A DNA stretch of 64,000 nucleotides, taken from the NCBI RefSeq assembly GCF_051622035.1, contig NC_135365.1, forward strand, positions 29,078,001 to 29,142,000. Direction: 5' to 3'. Made by a program: the position numbers and the translations under genes. The stretch is from Arctopsyche grandis. Taxonomy: Eukaryota; Arthropoda; Insecta; Trichoptera; Hydropsychidae. Positions 34,830 through 47,141 of the stretch are shown here, one piece after another (within the stretch, counting starts at the first letter, position 1; each line of letters opens with the position of its first letter). The notes beneath the pieces are model-generated. The model did no database searches, had not been told where the DNA came from, and worked only from the letters and a program-made list of their open reading frames with translations.

Positions 34830-35182
34830 AGAAGCTTAGTGGTAGTTCTTTCAAATGAGGGGTCATGAGTTCCTTCCTTGGCCCGCTGTTGCTGCCCAAA
34901 CTCTGGATATATCTGATCCAGGTCGATCGTTTCTTATCAGAGTTTGCCAATTTATCTGATTTCATTGTTGAAACGGTTCCACCAAAATTGGCAACCGTCT
35001 TGTCTCTCGCAAATTCAAGTATATAGCATCTTAAATTTGTTGCTCAATGTATTTCTCGAAATATTAATATTATCGAATTATCCCGTAGATGTCTATGATT
35101 TTATATAAATATAATTATTTATCGATCTTTTTAATTGTCCAGGAAAGGTTTCTCAGGTCTTTCTTAAAATAAATAAAAATGA
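34830..35182 (+). repeat. Degraded SINE
   Basis: A diverged head (AGCTTAGTGGTAGTTC), then clear body (CCAGGTCGATCGTTTCTTAT, GAAACGGTTCCACCAAAATT) and a decayed 3' stem-loop (TCCAGGAAAGGTTTCTCAGG). Confidence 0.7.
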
Positions 35183-35637
35183 AAAATATTATATAAACAA
35201 AACTTCAAAAATCAAATATTCTGGGAATCGAGCTTTTATGAAAGTTCTAACTTGAACACTTGACCTTTTATGAAAGTTCGAACCGTAAATTAAGGCAGAT
35301 ATTTCAGAATAAATAATTATCAAAGGTCTAAATATACTTCTTTTATTATAATAAACCATGAAAATAATAGTACAACTGTGTTTTAATGTTTTTATTACAA
35401 AGAAATGTATTATAGAATTTATTAGTTTGCATTGAATCTTACACATATTTTAATTAAGACAAAATAAATAAATAAAATAAAAGATAATATTTTAAACACA
35501 GAAAAGTAAAAATTGACCATACGTCCCACTTTGGCCGGGACAGTCCCGTTTTTTATATATATTTCGTTCGTCCCGTTGTTTTTGTAAAATGCAACACAAT
35601 TTTCGAACTTGAGATTTTGACTGATTCGAACTCAGAA

Positions 35638-36326
35638 TCGATCACTAATCACGTTTTCATGTGTGTGTGTTAGTATGTGTATATTTTATATATAAAATTT
35701 GGTGGCACCCGTCAACCGGAAGTGGCAGTTAACTCTTGTTCGATTTTTCTTCCACTATTTTTCTCGACCCCTTAAACATATGTGCTCTTCACGAGAAAAT
35801 TCATATATAATCAATGTGATGAAAATAAAAAAAAATCATTAAATTTAATAAACCGGAAATGAGATTTTTTCCTCGTAGAAAAGTCAATAATGTTGTGACC
35901 ACACGTTTTTTTCCACACCCCTGACCGTATCAAGCTGAAAATTTATATTTGTATTTTTAATGTAATAACGTAAAGTTGATAATGTTTTGGTCGGATAAAG
36001 TTTTGGTCGGAAGTAGTAATTTTTGTTAAAACAATATTTCATTATTTTATTTTGACCTTTTAAATTATTTTTATCTTCATGATATTTTATGTGTATAATA
36101 TTTATAGTGATTATAAATAATAAAAAAAAAATTGAAGAAAATTCGACATCCGGAAGTAGAACTTTTGTCTTGTGTTAGTTTCACTACATTTGCACTTAAT
36201 TTATATTGAAAATACTCTCATAGGTGAATGCGTGAACGTGTTTGTATATTTAATTATCGAATTTTGTTTTTATCCTTCTTATATTCCTCAAATACAAAGA
36301 TAAATCACATCCGAATTTTTTTATAC
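35638..36326 (-). repeat. Interspersed repeat family G, copy 1
   Basis: Minus-strand copy of a 600-730 bp repeat also at 50660-51390 and 61200-61830 on the plus strand. Shared stretches in repeat sense: CCACTTCCGGTTTATT, GTGGAAGAAAAATCGAACAA, ATTTTCAGCTTGAT and CACATACCGG. No inverted ends, poly(A) tail or coding frame was recognised. Confidence 0.75.
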
Positions 36327-36330
36327 AGGA

Positions 36331-36907
36331 AAATTTTTTGCGGAGCGTTCCGTTTTAAGTTCTGGGAAATGTGGTAACCCAACTAGAACGCAAGTTCTAA
36401 TTAAATCGATTTCAATGAAAATTGTTTTAAATTACATACAAATATAAAATAAACCGATTTTTATTTAACGTTTGAAAAAAAGTTTCCCATCCCATTTTAA
36501 AAGCCAACTGGATATTGTTCACGTACAATAAAATATGTAGATAGCTTTTAATTACATTTCCCTTATTTATATACGTGCATATGTACATTAGTAGTTTCAG
36601 TTTGGCGAATGCAATTATAATTAAACTGGCGTACGTGTTATTTAGTATGTGCATTTACTACCTATTTGCCGTCATTGTGAATGTAGTATAAAATCTATAG
36701 TTCAGTGGTTCTCAAGTGCGTCCAAAAAAGCGGCTAAAAGGCATAAGAGTGAAAATTGAACGATGCTGGGAAAATCGGCATATTTTTATTCATAATTCAT
36801 GTACGGCGTATATACTGCTGAATAAAATAGGGATAATATTTAAGCACGGCTGTAAAATAAATTACAAAACAAATGTCAAAACGACATTTAATATCAAATA
36901 AACATTT
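36331..36907. other. AT-rich spacer
   Basis: No gene; the small frames at 36427-36654 and 36716-36901 have no supporting features. Confidence 0.45.
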
Positions 36908-37767
36908 CTAAAATAGCTCGCATGACTGAATCAAAAATCAAACGTCAAACGCGTTGCCAGTAACAAAAATACAATTTGACGTTTCAGTGAAATTAAAACC
37001 AGGTACATTTTCACTGGGTACTCGTAATATCTTAGCAGCCAACACTTATTTATTTAAGGGTTGGGTAAGGTTAGGTTAAGTTAGGGCTAAGAATCCGCAT
37101 CGAGATGGCTAGAACAGCATTTATCAAAATGAAGTCGGCGCTTACAAACAAGCATCTCAATCTTCGTGGGCGTTTGATATCTGCGAAGAGCTACGTCTGG
37201 ACAGTGTTACTACATGGATGTGAAACGTGGACTCTGAAGACCAGGATGATCAGCCGCATCGAAGCTTTTGAGATGTGGGTCTACATGCGTAAGCTGAAGA
37301 TCCCGTGGATAAAAAAATACCAAATGAAGCTGTCCTCGGCATGATAGAGAGAGGCAGAGAACTTGTTTCTGTCATCAAGCGGAGAAAGATGGAGTACCTT
37401 GGACACATGATACCGGAGTCCAAAATACGAATTTCTCCGTTTGATAACCATGTGGAAAATAGAAGGTAAAATGGATTGGCAGGAAAAACTTGTCTCGGCT
37501 TCGAAACATGAGCATTGGGACCGATATAAGCGCCGAAGAACTGTTCCGAGCTACTGAAGACCGATGCGGATATCTACAAATAATCAATCGACGAGGTGGT
37601 CTCCAACGTCCGGATGCTTACAGGGCATTCAGAAGAAGAAGAAGAAGAAGTTAGGGTTGGCCCTATTTATTTAAGATTAGGTTCGGTATTTATTTTTTGT
37701 TACTGGCAAACCATTTAACGTTTGATTTGCCGGGTGAAAACTGAATCTGTCGTGTGAGCTATTTTAG
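36908..37767. mobile_element. TIR/foldback element enclosing a LINE fragment
   Basis: Left arm (36908-36971) CTAAAATAGCTCGCATGACT, AAATCAAACGTCAAAC, GTTGCCAGTAACAAAAATA. Right arm (37687-37767) in reverse complement CTAAAATAGCTCACACGACA, AAATCAAACGTTAAAT, GTTTGCCAGTAACAAAAAATA. The arms pair over about 65 bp with gaps. A direct TATTTATTTAAG lies inside each arm, and a GGTTAGGTTAAG run lies on the left. No transposase is present. The centre is the reverse-transcriptase remnant at 37090-37655. No clean target duplication was found. Confidence 0.65.
37090..37655 (+). pseudogene. RTE-like LINE, C-terminal reverse-transcriptase remnant
   Basis: Pieces in order: RTAFIKMKSALTNKHLNL, LISAKSYVWTVLLHGCETWT and EAFEMWVYMRKLKIPW (37105-37320); after a frameshift near 37325, EAVLGMIERGRELVSVIKRR and KMEYLGHM; after another shift, GRKNLSRLRNMS, SAEELFRATEDR and a basic end running into a (GAA)n tail. 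This order is the usual end of RTE-type and related endonuclease/RT LINEs, which often end in microsatellites (family knowledge). At least two frameshifts; dead. Confidence 0.82.
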
Positions 37768-37837
37768 AGAGGGGCATTTCTTTTGCCGGGCCGATAAATG
37801 GTACCCAATGAAATCTATTTATTTATTTATTTTTTAC

Positions 37838-38246
37838 ATATGTATATACCAGGAAGGCCTTGGTATATACATATGTAAATAGGCCTTGGTAATACAAGTC
37901 GCTGAATTACGAGACGCTGAAAAACTCGCAAATTAACGAGACATCTATGAATTGTACATACATTTTATTGTACATTAATCAATCTCAAATAGTGGTGACA
38001 TATGTAGTAGGTAGGAAGGATATTTAGCCAATTTTACCGGGAACCGTTTCAACAATGAAATCAGAGAAAATTGGCAAACTCTGATAGGAAACGATCGACC
38101 TGGAGTCACAAATATCCAGGTCTGACCAGAAGCACTACAGATATACTCAAAAATTCTTTTCAATTGAGGTCAGCTCATGGGATCGAACCCGGCGCCTATC
38201 GACGCTAAGCAGAAGCTTAACGACCGGACTATGCTTCTGGCTAAAT
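37838..38246 (-). repeat. SINE with rearranged 3' end
   Basis: Minus-strand copy with a full head (GGGATCGAACCCGGCGCC complement, CTATGCTTCTGGCTA). The 3' stem-loop is replaced by two repeats of AGGCCTTGGTA separated by TATACATATGTAAAT. Confidence 0.82.
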
Positions 38247-38766
38247 ATACATTCAATTAAAATATTCCATAATGAAATTTATATAACTTGATTTAAAAAT
38301 AATATATTTAATTTTTTAATTTTGATTTGGCCTTTTTATATCGTGTTTTTTTAATTTAAAGAATGTACGTCCGTTAAGGCCCTGAAACTTTTCTATAGTA
38401 AATTTTACGTGAGGACCACTGGTTTATACTTATACTATACTATGTATAGTACAGAGACAGGAATGTAATTTACACGTCGTGTATTCAAAGAATGTCGAAC
38501 AGCAAAAAATAAAATAAAAATTAGATACGTCTCCTCTTGTCACGCAATATCTCACTAGGTCGATTATCCACTTGGCTTTTAATTAAACTTTCACATGTCG
38601 CCAAGGTGAAAACGTCGTGGAAATTCGACGATGTCGTGCCGGCTTTTCACTAGTTTTCTTCACAAAAGTCTTAATTGAGTCTCGGCCGTGTGTTTGTTTT
38701 GGTATACGAAGTGGTTTTCGTTTCTTTTTTGTGGGTCACAGAACATTTAGTCGTGGTTCGAGTGTG
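38247..38766. other. AT-rich then GC-richer unique sequence
   Basis: GC content rises after 38560. No repeat was recognised. This is the possible upstream side of the weak exon at 38767. Confidence 0.35.
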
Positions 38767-38849
38767 ATGCGGTCAATCGTAGTCGAAGCCTTCCCAAGAG
38801 AGGATACTTTCCAGATATACACACGTAGTTTCATCAGAATATTAATAAC
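38767..38849 (+). other. Candidate first coding exon (weak)
   Basis: An ATG at 38767 opens a 27-codon stretch ending at ATTAATAAC/GTGAGT, a consensus splice donor at 38850. The frame stops one codon later without splicing. It lies in a GC-richer unique block. There is no recognised protein similarity and no paired downstream exon in the window. Confidence 0.18.
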
Positions 38850-39707
38850 GTGAGTGTTGTTATCGCTTTAGACATCTCCGTTGGTGTAGTTGGAATATTT
38901 TTATCATTTTTGATCCACTTTCACCGACTTACACATATGCAGATATCAATTTATAGTACAATATTAGGGGTTCCAAAAAACCGTCCAAAATAAAAAGTCG
39001 GCTATCGGTTTTCAATAATATTTTATTGGTTTATGACCTGGTCTTCGTCCATAGCTAAATCTCAAAGTCACCGCTAAGTGCTGTACCTATTTTTGTTGTT
39101 CAATGAAATATACTCCTATTCAAGAAGAAAGGTTGGATATGCACATTTATTTTGATCTTTCACAGAAATTTGAAGTTCATAATTGTTAGTTTTGAGGAAA
39201 AAATGCTGTGAACGTACAAGGATATAATCTGTGTGAAAATATCAAATTGAAATCTTGAATGCTTATCTTGATTTAATTAAAAATGTCTCAAGACGCGAAA
39301 TGTATCAAAAGTTGTGATCTTTTCACACCAAATGTTTATTTTTGATTGAAATTTCCTTCCGAAAGAAGTGTGCATCCAAAAGTAAACGTGATTCGAGAAT
39401 ATGTAGATATAGCTTTTTTTAAAAAGCATAAATCGAATGAATGATTTTCGACTTTCTTTACAAAAAAGGTGTAATGTAATATATTAATGCATGTGAATAT
39501 TGGTTTCGTTTGTAAAATTTGATGTATTCAAATATATAATATATAAGCTTTCTTTATATAATATAATTTAAACGCGAATTTCTTATAAAATCTCTATCAA
39601 TAACATAATTTTAACAGGAAAAACTCGAAATGATCGTAAAGTAAGTATATATAAAATAAGTATATATGAAATATTTACAATAAATCAAACAAAAAATAAA
39701 ATCCATA

Positions 39708-39777
39708 TACATTATATGAGCATGTAGGTAAATTATTCGTCTCCCTTTACATTATATGAGCATGTAGGTAAATTATT
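39708..39777 (+). repeat. 30-bp direct repeat
   Basis: TACATTATATGAGCATGTAG followed by GTAAATTATT occurs exactly twice, at 39708-39737 and 39748-39777 (40-bp period). Confidence 0.95.
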
Positions 39778-40218
39778 TTTATATAATATAAAAATAAATG
39801 TACAACGTGGTTGCTGTGCAGATCTCGGATGATTTACGACGTCGTCGTTAAAATACAGTGTCACTTTTCTAAAAGCGTAAGATACGCCTTACGGGGAAAT
39901 GAAATATCAAAATTGTCAAAAAAAAAAAAAAAAGAGACGCTCCTCCTCAAATTATTTCACGGTTAATTTGTATTCAGAAGCGCGATATTATTAAAATCAA
40001 ACACAAAGCGTTATTAAAATCACACATTCGCTAATTAATATTTGAGACGAACCGTTGTGTTGAATTAATTGCGTGGGAAATTGCGTTCGGGAAAATCTGC
40101 TCGAATTTGTTTGACGCCACAAAAAAGGATTCAATTTCACAGTCAATTTTGAAGAATTTTTGATTCGTTGATAAACTCACACTAAAACAATGCTTTCACT
40201 TCATATATATAAACTTAT

Positions 40219-40264
40219 TTTCCTGAAATATCATTTGAATGATATTTCCTGAAATATCATTTGA
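40219..40264. repeat. Direct repeat with embedded palindrome
   Basis: TTTCCTGAAATATCATTTGAA occurs twice (25-bp spacing). Between the copies GAAATATCATT and AATGATATTTC form an 11-bp palindrome with a 2-base spacer (40224-40247). Confidence 0.9.
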
Positions 40265-41221
40265 AATAAGATATTAGTGAATTTATCAAGCTAACAATTT
40301 TGGGCCTAAAAATCGATTCAAATATGTGTCCATTTTGGGTCAATTAGTAGGTTAAATGATCTGTATATATGTATATTTGATAATTAATCAATTTGTAGAT
40401 TTTGAATTTCCTCAATATTTGATATGTAATCAAATTCAAACTCATATTATTGACATTTCCTCCCGTCAAACTTCATCTTTCAACTACGATAGTTTATCTC
40501 ATTTGATATTTGATATTGTTAAAGTTTTGTCTATATGTTGTACATATATGTATATGTAGATGTACATATGTAAAAAATTTCCCAAAAATGTTGCAAATAA
40601 TCGAATTTTCCGAGTATTAAAATGTGATTCTATCGCTTCGAGATGGATAGTTCGGTCACATTTTCCCCCATCCAACTCGCAAAACTTTTATAATATCCTG
40701 TTTTCAAAACAGATGTTGTTGTTCGAAGTTCCATCGTCTTATATATTTTTTGGATTATCCGTGTTCTTCGATTATCCGTACATTCGTCGGCGCAGTCTAT
40801 TTAACGCGACGAAAGCGACCGCGTTTTTCCGCCAAATCTTTTCGTGAGATTTTTTCCCACGATTTAGTGCAAAAAGCGTTTCCGGAATAGACGGCACGTT
40901 TCCGGCTCGCATAACTCTGAAACAGGCTAAGGGTTAAAGCAATATATATTCAAATGTGACTGCAGAAAAAGAAAAACCGCCACACTAGTAACGTTTCAAA
41001 CAAATGCAAACGTTTTTATATACAGCTTTGTTGTGTAGGCGGTTGTATTATATATTTTATTTAAAAATCGTGTGTGTGTGCTTATCAGTGGTCACGATGA
41101 GACCTCTTTATACATAATTGCAATGTTGCAAAATATAAGAAAAAGAAATACCAAAAAAAAAACATAGATACATCCCGTTAGTCATATTTCTATATTTTTC
41201 TGCTCGTAACCGAATCTATTT

Positions 41222-41500
41222 TCTCTCAAATCTCGATTTTCAGCAATCTTGGATTTCCCTGAATTGTATAAAATGCTAAAAAATTATAAATTTAACCAAA
41301 AATGTTTCTGTGTATGCTAATTGATATGTATTTACTGAATTCCGATGAATTGTTTAAAAATGCTGCAAATTTACAAATTTGACCATAGATGTTAATTGAT
41401 ATGTTTTTATTTTGTATAATAATACGTTTCTGGCCAGGAAAGTGCATTGGGGCTACCTGTTAGGCCTTCCTGGTATAAATAAAAAATAAATAAAATATAA
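41222..41500 (+). repeat. SINE 3' half
   Basis: A segment of the alternative-head subfamily with an internal duplication of the AATTTGACCATAGATGTT-type stretch. It ends with stem-loop CCAGGAAAGT / GGCCTTCCTGG (about 41434-41474) and an AATAAAAAATAAATAAAA tail. The next SINE begins at once. Confidence 0.82.
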
Positions 41501-42205
41501 CCAGCCGAATAGACTAGTGGTTAACATATGTATAATGCTTTGGAAAAAGTGATTACGGGTTCAAATCCCAATGGTTTGTGCCTTGGATTTGTGACTCCAG
41601 ATCAATCGTTTCCTATCATAGTTTGCCAATTTATCTGATTTACCCATTTTCTGGCAAATCTCGAATTTTCAGCAATCTCGGATTTTGCTGAATTGTATAA
41701 AACGCTGCGTATTTACAAATTTGACCATAAATGTCTCTGTGGATGTTAGCTGCTATGTACATATGTATTTACTTTATTAATAATAATATTTGTACTATTG
41801 CGTAGGGGTGGGTGGAGGATCCAAATAAAAGGCCAAAGTCGCTTCAAAGCATTTATTGGGTGATTAAGGAGATCCACGCACTGCCAGTGCTCCATCCAGA
41901 ATGCCTTCATAAGTACCCGCTTACAAAGTACAGGTCGCTCAGTGCATCTTACTCGACGCGTTTGTTTACCTATTGTTATAGTCACGTACCAGATATGCAG
42001 TCCCACGGTCTCGCGCTGTCAATTCTGAGAACTCTAGCGGGAACCACTTACCGACCACTAAATCAATTCGCGGGTCTCCATCGTTAGTCAACTTGCACTT
42101 AAGCCTGGAGATAATCCTCAAAACCAATTCTCTATTTTCGCATACGATACAGTATCAACTGTACAATGTTTCTGGCCAGGAAGGTGCAAATAAAAATATA
42201 TATAT
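41501..42205 (+). repeat. SINE split by an LTR insertion
   Basis: The left part (41501-41795) has head ACCAGCCGAATAGACTAGTG, box B GGGTTCAAATCCC and body. The right part (42152-42205) resumes with GTATCAACTGTACAATG and GGCCAGGAAGGTGC. Removing 41796-42151 and one copy of the 4-bp repeat restores the order seen in the intact copy at 21070-21120. The 3' stem is truncated after its left arm. Confidence 0.85.
41796..42151 (+). mobile_element. Orphan (solo) LTR, family 1, 356 bp, nested in a SINE
   Basis: Same family as 12157 and 29608. Start TATTGCGTAGGGGTGGGTGG (TG changed to TA), end CATACGATACA. Target duplication GTAC/GTAT (41792-41795, 42152-42155), where the undisturbed SINE sequence reads GTAT. 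It contains CAGGTCGCTCAGTGCATC with an initiator-like TCAGT. Being nested, it is younger than the SINE. Confidence 0.82.
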
Positions 42206-43544
42206 ATTAATATTTGACCTTTTTAATGAAATAGCTTAAAAAAGTAAATGAAATTTCACCGAGTCAGTTCAATCTTCACAAACGTTTACTTCACGTATCC
42301 GTCCTCGAAAATCAGCTGTCAAATTTTCGCGCGCTTTTAGCTCTTATTACGCTTCTCCCTTATCGTCGTTTCCTCTTCCTTTACGCCTCCTCTTCATCTT
42401 TTCTTTATTTCCTTCTAAGTGGAAAAGCAATACGAATGTTTTTCGCAGATTCGCCCTCAAAGTCCGCAGCCCGGACGAGTGGCGGAAGCATTCGTTTTGA
42501 CATTTTTATGACGTATAAAAATACACAGTGTATTATATTTACGACCGCTTAAGCCCGGCCAATTATTTCTCCCTCCGTTTTGATTTCACTTTTTTTCCAG
42601 TAATACGGCCTCGAAAGCGTGATCGTCACTCTCCTTCCGCATATGACACGATAAAAAACGCGTCATGTTTAAATCGGACCATAACAAGAAGCTCGCGAAG
42701 AAAAATGGGCTCACGGGATGGAAAAGCGGACGGGGGGGGGGGGAAACTCGGTATGATTAATGCCAAACCGTGGAAATTTATGAGAAAACCTTACGTTGCG
42801 AAGGACGCGGACTGCCCGTTGGAAGTTCATCATCTTGACGATGCATTTTGTCAAGGCGTCGTAACACACGCTTTCATTGAAATTACTTAGATCCCGTTAT
42901 ATTATATAATATACATATAGTAGATCAAGTTTTCCATGCAACTATTTCCGATTTGGGAAAACTTCACAGGTGTTTCAGTTAATAAATTATGACAAATTGA
43001 CACTCAATCCGACGAAGTTTCATTCGACGAAAGAGTCTCACAGACTGTATTCGTTGGGGGGAGGGAGGTGGCCTCATGTTGAGAGTTTTAAGGGTCAAAT
43101 TATTTGATGTTTAAAGCGGGCTTTAATACAAGTCTCGTTTGAGCTCCTACTACGTGTCCCATTCAATTAGATCCCGCATTTATTTAGTTAAGATCAAAAT
43201 CCTTTCACCAAAAGTTGCTCACTGTTTATCTTTTTTATGTCTACTTAATAGTCAAAGTGCATTTTAAGTTGTAATATATTCCAAGTGGCATTTTAGGTCA
43301 TTCATATATGAAGAATGTATTAAAAAAAATGTGCCCAAATCTTTTTGCTAGCACAAAAACCTATCCTCTCCATCTAACCTGGTACCAACTTATAGGGAAG
43401 TGTATTTTTAGTTGTAATATATTTTGACTGGTTGGAATGTACATACATAGTTCGCCATATGAATCAACTTACATAGGTTAAACAAAAAATATGACTTTCC
43501 AACTTAATTCTTAGTCGAGTGACGGTTTCACGAAAACCTAACCT
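42206..43544. other. Unique region, GC-richer at 42240-42880
   Basis: Contains TATAAAAATACACAG near 42515 and a run of 13 G at about 42730-42742. A frame spanning 42528-42890 crosses the G run and shows no known domain. At 43355-43440 is a first copy of a CTATCCTCTCCATCTAACC block repeated at 43530. Confidence 0.4.
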
Positions 43545-43705
43545 CTCCATCTAATCTGGTACCACTTTAAAGTAGAAGTATAGTTTTCAGTTGTAATGTA
43601 TTTTGACCAGTTGGAATGTAGTTCTTTATTCCTACTAGTCAAAATATATTACGACTGAAAACACACTTCAACTATAACGGCAGTTGGTACCAGGTAAGTT
43701 GGAAT
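43545..43705. other. Long foldback (about 70-bp imperfect arms)
   Basis: The left arm (about 43547-43617) holds CATCTAATCTGGTACCA, GTATAGTTTTCAGTTGTAA and TATTTTGACCAGTTGGAAT. The right arm in reverse complement (43705-43627) holds CAACTTACCTGGTACCAAC, GTGTGTTTTCAGTCGTAA and TATTTTGACTAGTAGGAAT. The loop is about 10 nt. A further diverged copy of the left arm lies at 43395-43440. Confidence 0.7.
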
Positions 43706-44098
43706 ATATTATTTATTTTATTTATTTCATATACTTGGGGGAGGCGGCAAAGACCCAATATTCCAAAATATAATTCACTTTTTTCCGTTCCCGGGGGCGT
43801 AGGCGCTGAGGGCGAAGCTCTAGGGGGCGCAGACGCTGGGGGCGGAGCCCTAGGGGGGCGCAGACATCGGGGTTGCAGACGCCGGGGGCGTACATATAAT
43901 TTTTTATAAGAGACTTACTATATATGTTTGTTTGTTCGTGACAGTGAATTTAATAAAAAAAACAAATGTGTACTCAAATAAATTTATTTAAAATAAAACT
44001 ATTCAAATAACTTTAATAAAATGTTTACTATTAGATTAGTCATGTTTAAACGGATTATATTACAAATACTGAGCGAAGCCGGGTAATACAGCTAGTTA
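43706..44098 (-). mobile_element. Interspersed repeat family D with GC-rich minisatellite
   Basis: In minus sense it begins CTAGCTGTATTACCCGGC then TTCGCTCAGTATTTGTAATA and includes CATGACTAATCTAATAGTAA. Its far end is diffuse near AAGTCTCTTATAAAAAATT and beyond. The inner part at 43785-43892 is a short tandem array of GGGGGCGCAGACGC / GGGGGCGGAGCCCTAG units, strongly GC-rich. Confidence 0.6.
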
Positions 44099-47000
44099 AC
44101 TATATTCAAATGTTTCATTCAAAGCATTATATGATATTAAAAAAAAAATTGAACAAATGAGTACAAAATACGTGTCTACATATATATATGTAATTAATGT
44201 CTTTTTGGCAGTTTTATATTTCGTTCAATACTTCGTAATACACCACGTTCATTCAATTGAAACTTACGCCAAACTGAGTACCAGATCGATTAGAAGAATG
44301 TCTGTTTATAAGATATAAGATATGTCTGGATTTATATATATATTTTCGCGTCAGATTGAAATAGATCGTGCGAGCGAGCTTTCGTTGGGCTTTTCCGTGT
44401 GACGCTCGTTATTTTCGTCATTTCCGCTACACAGAATATAGACTTTTTGAGACTTTTCTTCCAAAAACGATTTCCCAAGCTTCGACTGTAATCTCGTCTT
44501 TATTGTCTTCCGTTCGACAAAAGGCGACTTTCTATTCGACAAGATTTTGTGTAGGTGCCAGTTGTTTGTAACAATATTAAGTTCCAAGTTACGTAAGAAC
44601 AACAATTCTCTCAAAATAATCCAATGTCTATTCAGGGAATTTTATGTTAAAAATAAAATAATAGTAGGTTCAGCTTTTCATGATTTTTTTAAAATATAAA
44701 AATAAATTTTAATACAATCCTGATATTTAATTTTGAACATATGTATATGCGTTACATAAGAATTGAATATCTTCTAAATCCTCTCATCCGTGAGTTTTGC
44801 TTTATATTATATCTCTCAGATAAAAATCTATATTTCTGTTAGTGAATTAGACTTTTGTACAATTTATTCCCAAGCTTTACACCCGTTCTATATAATTATA
44901 ATTAAAACGCTTTTATCATAAAAAATGCTGTAAATAAATACATATGTATAAAACTATAAACTACTCCATTGGCTTCTACATATTTTAAGCACATAACTTA
45001 TATAATATAATATTTCGAAAACAATAAATGTATATAGTTTTAAATTTAAAAGTGAAGCATTCGAGCAAACGTGATTCGTATATAGTGTGAGAGAAGTTTA
45101 AGTTTTTCCTTGGTTATAAAGTAGAAAATTGCTATTGAAACTTTTCCACAATATACCGGAGCAATTTCCGCACAACAGTAGAGTGTAATTAAATAATTTA
45201 TTATGTTTCTTCGCAGAGAGTTTAGTATAAAGCTCGACTTGACTAATAAACTCCTTTCTTTCGTTTTTGTGTCAATTGTAAAATTATTAATCCTGGCTCC
45301 TTTGTCACCTCCGGTGCCTTTTAATTATTCCCAATATAACTTTAGAGACGAATTATAATATATTTTGTGTTCACATACTTTATTATGATATATCTGGAAT
45401 CAAAAAATGCATTAAAAATATATCTAAATAAGTTCACATTTGTATGAAAGAAATTACGCTTTTTTCACAATTTTATATAAACTTTAACTGAAAAACTGAA
45501 TTTTTTGATATAAATTTGTTGGTAAAATTTCAGTTTTTTACTACCCCTGCGGTTGCACGCCTAAAAAAATCTAATTTCAAAAGACAAATTGGATTTTTAA
45601 ATAAAATAATAATATATATATAAACACCAATATAGGACCTTAGATAGAACCGCGAGGAACTCCATTTCATTCAGAGAATGAGATTTTTATATGAACTGCT
45701 TTTATTTACATGAAGCGCATTACATTTGTATAAGAATTTGAGTCGTGTTATATGTATATCAGTATATGTATGTACATTACTATGGATCAAATATAAGATT
45801 GTTCATTGTCTGTTGAAGATACATTAATTATACGTGCGTATCGAAAGACTATCAGTACGTGGTAATCATGACAACATTTTCGCTCTAAGCATTTCCGCGG
45901 AAAAGCTCCACAGGTTTTTGTTTACGTTCACGTGTTATACTATACGTCTCAGTATTATTGTATATATAACTTAGAATGACTTATGAAAGCATTTCCTTGA
46001 TACGAATAGACGCCCACAGAGAGAGCCTGCCTAAAAGCGAAGAATTTTTCCGGAAAAATCGAAATCGAGTAATTCCCAGATTTGGTGATAAATTTTTTTT
46101 TCTCGAATGATGATCATTATTTCAAGCGTTTGCAACGTAAACGAAGAAGGTTTAACGTGTCTCGCGAATAATTTACAATTTTTCGGATATAAATTTGTCC
46201 CCAGTGTAAATAATAAATTTTCATGCAATAATAATCCAACAACTTAAAGAAAAAGGTACGTTCTTGAAGTTTATACGAAGTCTTTTTGTTTTGAAAGAGT
46301 TAATTTCAAAATATAAGTACAAATTTTATATGAATATTTTATAAAATTTGTGGTAACTTTAGCTTTCATGAATAATAAATCACAGGAAAATTACAATTCC
46401 ATTATTTTTATTTTGAATAAATCTTCGGTTTTTATTAAATTTATCTATTCATTAATTAATAAATTTAAATTCAAACAATGATCCATTAGAAGATTACAAT
46501 ATTGTAAGGAAAAAATAATTTAATATTCCAATAAAGTTTATTTGATGTTATTAAAATTTTTTTTCGTAAACGGATTATTCCGCAAATTGCGACAAAAATC
46601 GCGAATACGGATTATCAGGCATTCGAGCTCTCCTCACACTATTTCTTGATTGATGGAGTTTTTGGGTGCCAGATGTTCGGTGATCGAGAATTTAGTGACG
46701 TGTGCGAGATCGATTTTTGCGGAATAATCACCGAACCAAACTTTTATTCCACTTATATCATTAAGAATTCCCAACATAATTTTGTAAGTATTAAAATCTA
46801 AATGAATGAATAACTTATAATATATTATAATTACATCCTACGTACATATTTACATGTATGTATGTACATATAACATACATAATAATACATCATTACGGCT
46901 AAAAATGCTTTGATAAAGGATTTGTAAAGATTTTTCGCTCCATTGTAGCAAATTAAAAGAAATAATTGGCTTCGATACCTTTCAAGATATTCGATATGTA

Positions 47001-47141
47001 TATAAACATATATGAATAAATGTAATTATATACACATATATATTTGTAATAATTATATATATTATTTGCAAATCAATTTGGATTGCATCCAAAAATAGTA
47101 TACAAATGAATATAGGCGTAATGATTTGTGTGTATTTATAT
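44099..47141. other. Unique AT-rich region
   Basis: Small frames at 44351-44614 and 46031-46228 (both minus) have no recognised motif. A GC-richer block lies at 46570-46740. No repeat family was recognised. Confidence 0.4.

Larger units (their letters stand above)
38850..41221. other. Unique AT-rich region with small repeats
   Basis: Includes the short repeats listed separately (39708, 40219) and a GC-richer stretch at 40660-40930. No gene was recognised. Confidence 0.4.

Noticed and set aside
42528..42890. 120-codon plus-strand frame
   Set aside because: It depends on a run of 13 G whose length is uncertain, and shows no recognisable domain.
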